Assembly: GCA_902462665.1 (NCBI GenBank)
Contig: CABQCM010000059.1
Location: 1-7,541, forward strand
Direction of reading: 5' to 3'
From: an uncultured Oscillospiraceae bacterium
Lineage (GTDB): Bacteria > Bacillota > Clostridia > Oscillospirales > Acutalibacteraceae
DNA: 7,541 nt
The notes beneath the pieces are model-generated. The model worked only from the letters and a program-made list of their open reading frames with translations. It was not told the origin of the DNA and ran no database searches. A program made the position numbers and the translations under genes. Positions 6,264-7,541 of this stretch are shown piece by piece (the first letter of the stretch is position 1; each line of letters begins with the position of its first letter).

Positions 6264-7148
6264 ATGAAACAGCTGCTTTCTTCTATTCTGATATTGGTTT
6301 TAGCCCTAAGCTTAACGGCCTGTGGTTCAAAATCCGAAATACAATCTATGACGAACCATTCCGCTACCTCGACTGAAATTTCAACCAATGCCAGCAGTTC
6401 ATCGGAAGATTTGCCGACAGCCAATGAAAGCCTTGAGCCAACCTCAGATGCCTCTATTGCGGAATATTCCAGCGACATTTCTACGCCGAACACGGCTTCT
6501 GCCTCACACCCCTTAGCCGAAGCGTCGTCTTATCCCTCTACCTCTACTGTCGCCTCCACCGAATCGCACATCATTTCAGAATCAGCTTCCTCGGATGTTC
6601 AGTCTTGTACACCAGCGGATTATCGTTCTTTTGGTTCTACCGATGTATTTTTAGAATGGCTCCAAAGCAGTAAGTCATCCGGTACTAATGCTATTCAAAT
6701 GAGCAGAAATAATCAAGCGACACAAAACTCCTTATTGATTCCTCGCGTTCTTAATAAGGAACTTGTTGATTACGGTGTTGCGTTTGAGGAGAGTAGCCTT
6801 TCTACCGCCTATGCTTTCCGCACCTATGAATCCGACGTTATCAACGAGAATCAACTTTATTCTGTGCTAATCCGTCCACTTTCACCGAATGAATCAAATA
6901 AAAATCTAAAAGAATATTTTCTTATTGACGACAGAAACGAAAAAGTGCAAATCAGCACCTACAATGGCATAGAATATGCTTATGCGGATGGTTATGAAGG
7001 CACTGGTAACAAGGATCGAATCTTCGCTGTCGCTTGGTTTATACAGAACAATTATTTAATTCACATTGAAGCCACTTGGTCGAATTCCTTTAAGCCCTGG
7101 TCTACCGATTATTTCGACTACTTTAATTTTGAAACGATAATTTTATAA
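6264..7148 (+). CDS. Lipoprotein with Ser/Thr-rich stalk, function unknown
   Basis: 294 residues. Signal sequence with a clear lipobox LTAC (17-20), so Cys20 should be lipidated and the protein anchored on the outer face of the membrane. Residues 21 to about 115 are low-complexity Ser/Thr/Ala/Glu, a likely extended stalk. Residues about 120-294 form a compact-looking domain rich in Tyr, Phe and Trp (for example FLEWLQ at 129-134, and WFIQNNY followed by IHIEATW near 258-272), which I do not recognise. AGGAGAG lies upstream of the ATG, and the gene starts 18 bases after the peptidase stop with no terminator between, so the two are likely one transcript. It could be an accessory, inhibitor, substrate-binding or immunity-like partner of the peptidase, but nothing in the sequence decides this. 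Three 60-base stretches counted in the second half have 30-37% GC, against about 53% in the peptidase and asnS genes, suggesting a different history. Confidence 0.85.
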   Translation: MKQLLSSILILVLALSLTACGSKSEIQSMTNHSATSTEISTNASSSSEDLPTANESLEPTSDASIAEYSSDISTPNTASASHPLAEASSYPSTSTVASTESHIISESASSDVQSCTPADYRSFGSTDVFLEWLQSSKSSGTNAIQMSRNNQATQNSLLIPRVLNKELVDYGVAFEESSLSTAYAFRTYESDVINENQLYSVLIRPLSPNESNKNLKEYFLIDDRNEKVQISTYNGIEYAYADGYEGTGNKDRIFAVAWFIQNNYLIHIEATWSNSFKPWSTDYFDYFNFETIIL

Positions 7149-7155
7149 CCGTTCT

Positions 7156-7194
7156 AGGCAGGATGTTTTGACAAAACGCCCTGCCTGTTTTTTT
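7156..7194 (+). terminator. Intrinsic terminator of the peptidase-lipoprotein unit
   Basis: AGGCAGG (7156-7162) pairs with CCTGCCT (7180-7186). After an A-C mismatch and a T-G wobble, the stem continues as GTTTT (7165-7169) with AAAAC (7173-7177) around a GAC loop. A run of seven T follows at 7188-7194. It lies 7 bases after the lipoprotein stop codon. Confidence 0.93.
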
Positions 7195-7217
7195 ATTATT
7201 CGCTGCGGAATATGCCT

Positions 7218-7245
7218 TTGCTTTTTGAATTGGACATGCTATAAT
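7218..7245 (+). promoter_or_regulatory. Extended -10 promoter of nadE
   Basis: TATAAT at 7240-7245 is preceded by TGC (7237-7239), giving an extended -10. A weak -35, TTGCTT (7218-7223), lies 16 bases upstream. Transcription would start near 7252, leaving about 26 bases before the ATG. Confidence 0.7.
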
Positions 7246-7277
7246 AGAACAAGCTAAGAAAAAAGGAAGGTTATACC

Positions 7278-7541
7278 ATGCGAGATGGATTTATTCGGGC
7301 GGCGGCCTATTCCCCCGCTTTGCGGGTGGCCGACTGCCAATACAACGCGCAACAAATCGTGCAGTGCATGAAGCAGGCGTCTGCGGAGGACGTTCAGCTT
7401 TGCGTCTTTCCCGAGCTGTGTATCACCGGTTATACCTGCGAGGATCTGTTTTTTCAGGCCACGCTTCAAAGAGAAGCCGTCAAGGCCCTGTTTTCCATTG
7501 CCGCTCAAAGCGCGGGGCTAGGACTGGTTTGTGTTGTCGGG
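7278..7541 (+). CDS. nadE: Glutamine-dependent NAD+ synthetase, N-terminal part, cut by window edge
   Basis: The first 88 codons are in the window and the ORF is open at the right edge. The product begins MRDGFIRAAAYSP and contains VFPELCITGYTCEDLFFQ at 43-60, characteristic of the N-terminal carbon-nitrogen hydrolase (nitrilase-type) glutaminase domain of bacterial NadE. Glu46 is the expected general base of the Glu-Lys-Cys triad; the Lys and Cys lie beyond the window. The full enzyme, usually about 640 residues in this group, adds a C-terminal synthetase domain that converts deamido-NAD+ to NAD+ with ammonia from glutamine. The ATG is preceded by AAGGAAGG (7263-7270) with a 7-base gap. The gene has its own promoter and is insulated from the peptidase unit by the terminator at 7156-7194. 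A different nitrilase-family enzyme is possible but less likely given the GYTCEDLFFQ segment. Confidence 0.9.
   Translation, partial: MRDGFIRAAAYSPALRVADCQYNAQQIVQCMKQASAEDVQLCVFPELCITGYTCEDLFFQATLQREAVKALFSIAAQSAGLGLVCVVG

Overview
The window looks like chromosomal DNA of a gut-type anaerobic Firmicute, most likely a Clostridia/Ruminococcaceae relative. The basis is strong AGGAGG-type ribosome sites with TTG and ATG starts, sigma-A-type promoters, about 53% GC in the core genes (two 60-base stretches counted), and a secreted protein that combines dockerin, ricin-type lectin and metallopeptidase modules. The species cannot be named from the sequence alone.

Left part, 1-4101, minus strand: a three-gene cluster read from a promoter at 4073-4101. 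The order is asnS (asparaginyl-tRNA synthetase), a class Ic (MocR-type) aspartate aminotransferase, and purB (adenylosuccinate lyase, cut by the left edge of the window). Gaps are 39 and 64 bases, with no terminator visible between the genes. All three products handle aspartate or asparagine or their derivatives, so the cluster may be a housekeeping aspartate/asparagine/purine unit.

Middle part, 4102-7194, plus strand: an AT-rich divergent intergenic region holds a near-consensus sigma-A promoter (TTGACA, 17 bases, TAAAAT). It is followed by a leader of about 157 bases that contains an 11-codon upstream ORF and three predicted hairpins, one overlapping the ribosome site of the next gene. The leader feeds a two-gene unit. 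The first gene encodes a 619-residue exported multidomain metallopeptidase: lipobox-like signal, cohesin-like N-domain, internal dockerin, ricin-type beta-trefoil, and a Cys-rich HExxHxxGxxD catalytic domain. After 18 bases comes a 294-residue lipoprotein with a Ser/Thr-rich stalk and an unrecognised C-terminal domain, in clearly AT-richer DNA. A strong intrinsic terminator closes the unit.

Right edge, 7195-7541: an extended -10 promoter and the first 88 codons of a glutamine-dependent NAD+ synthetase (nadE), running off the window.

The most unusual part is the surface peptidase/lipoprotein pair with its structured leader. No RNA genes, insertion sequences or CRISPR arrays were seen.
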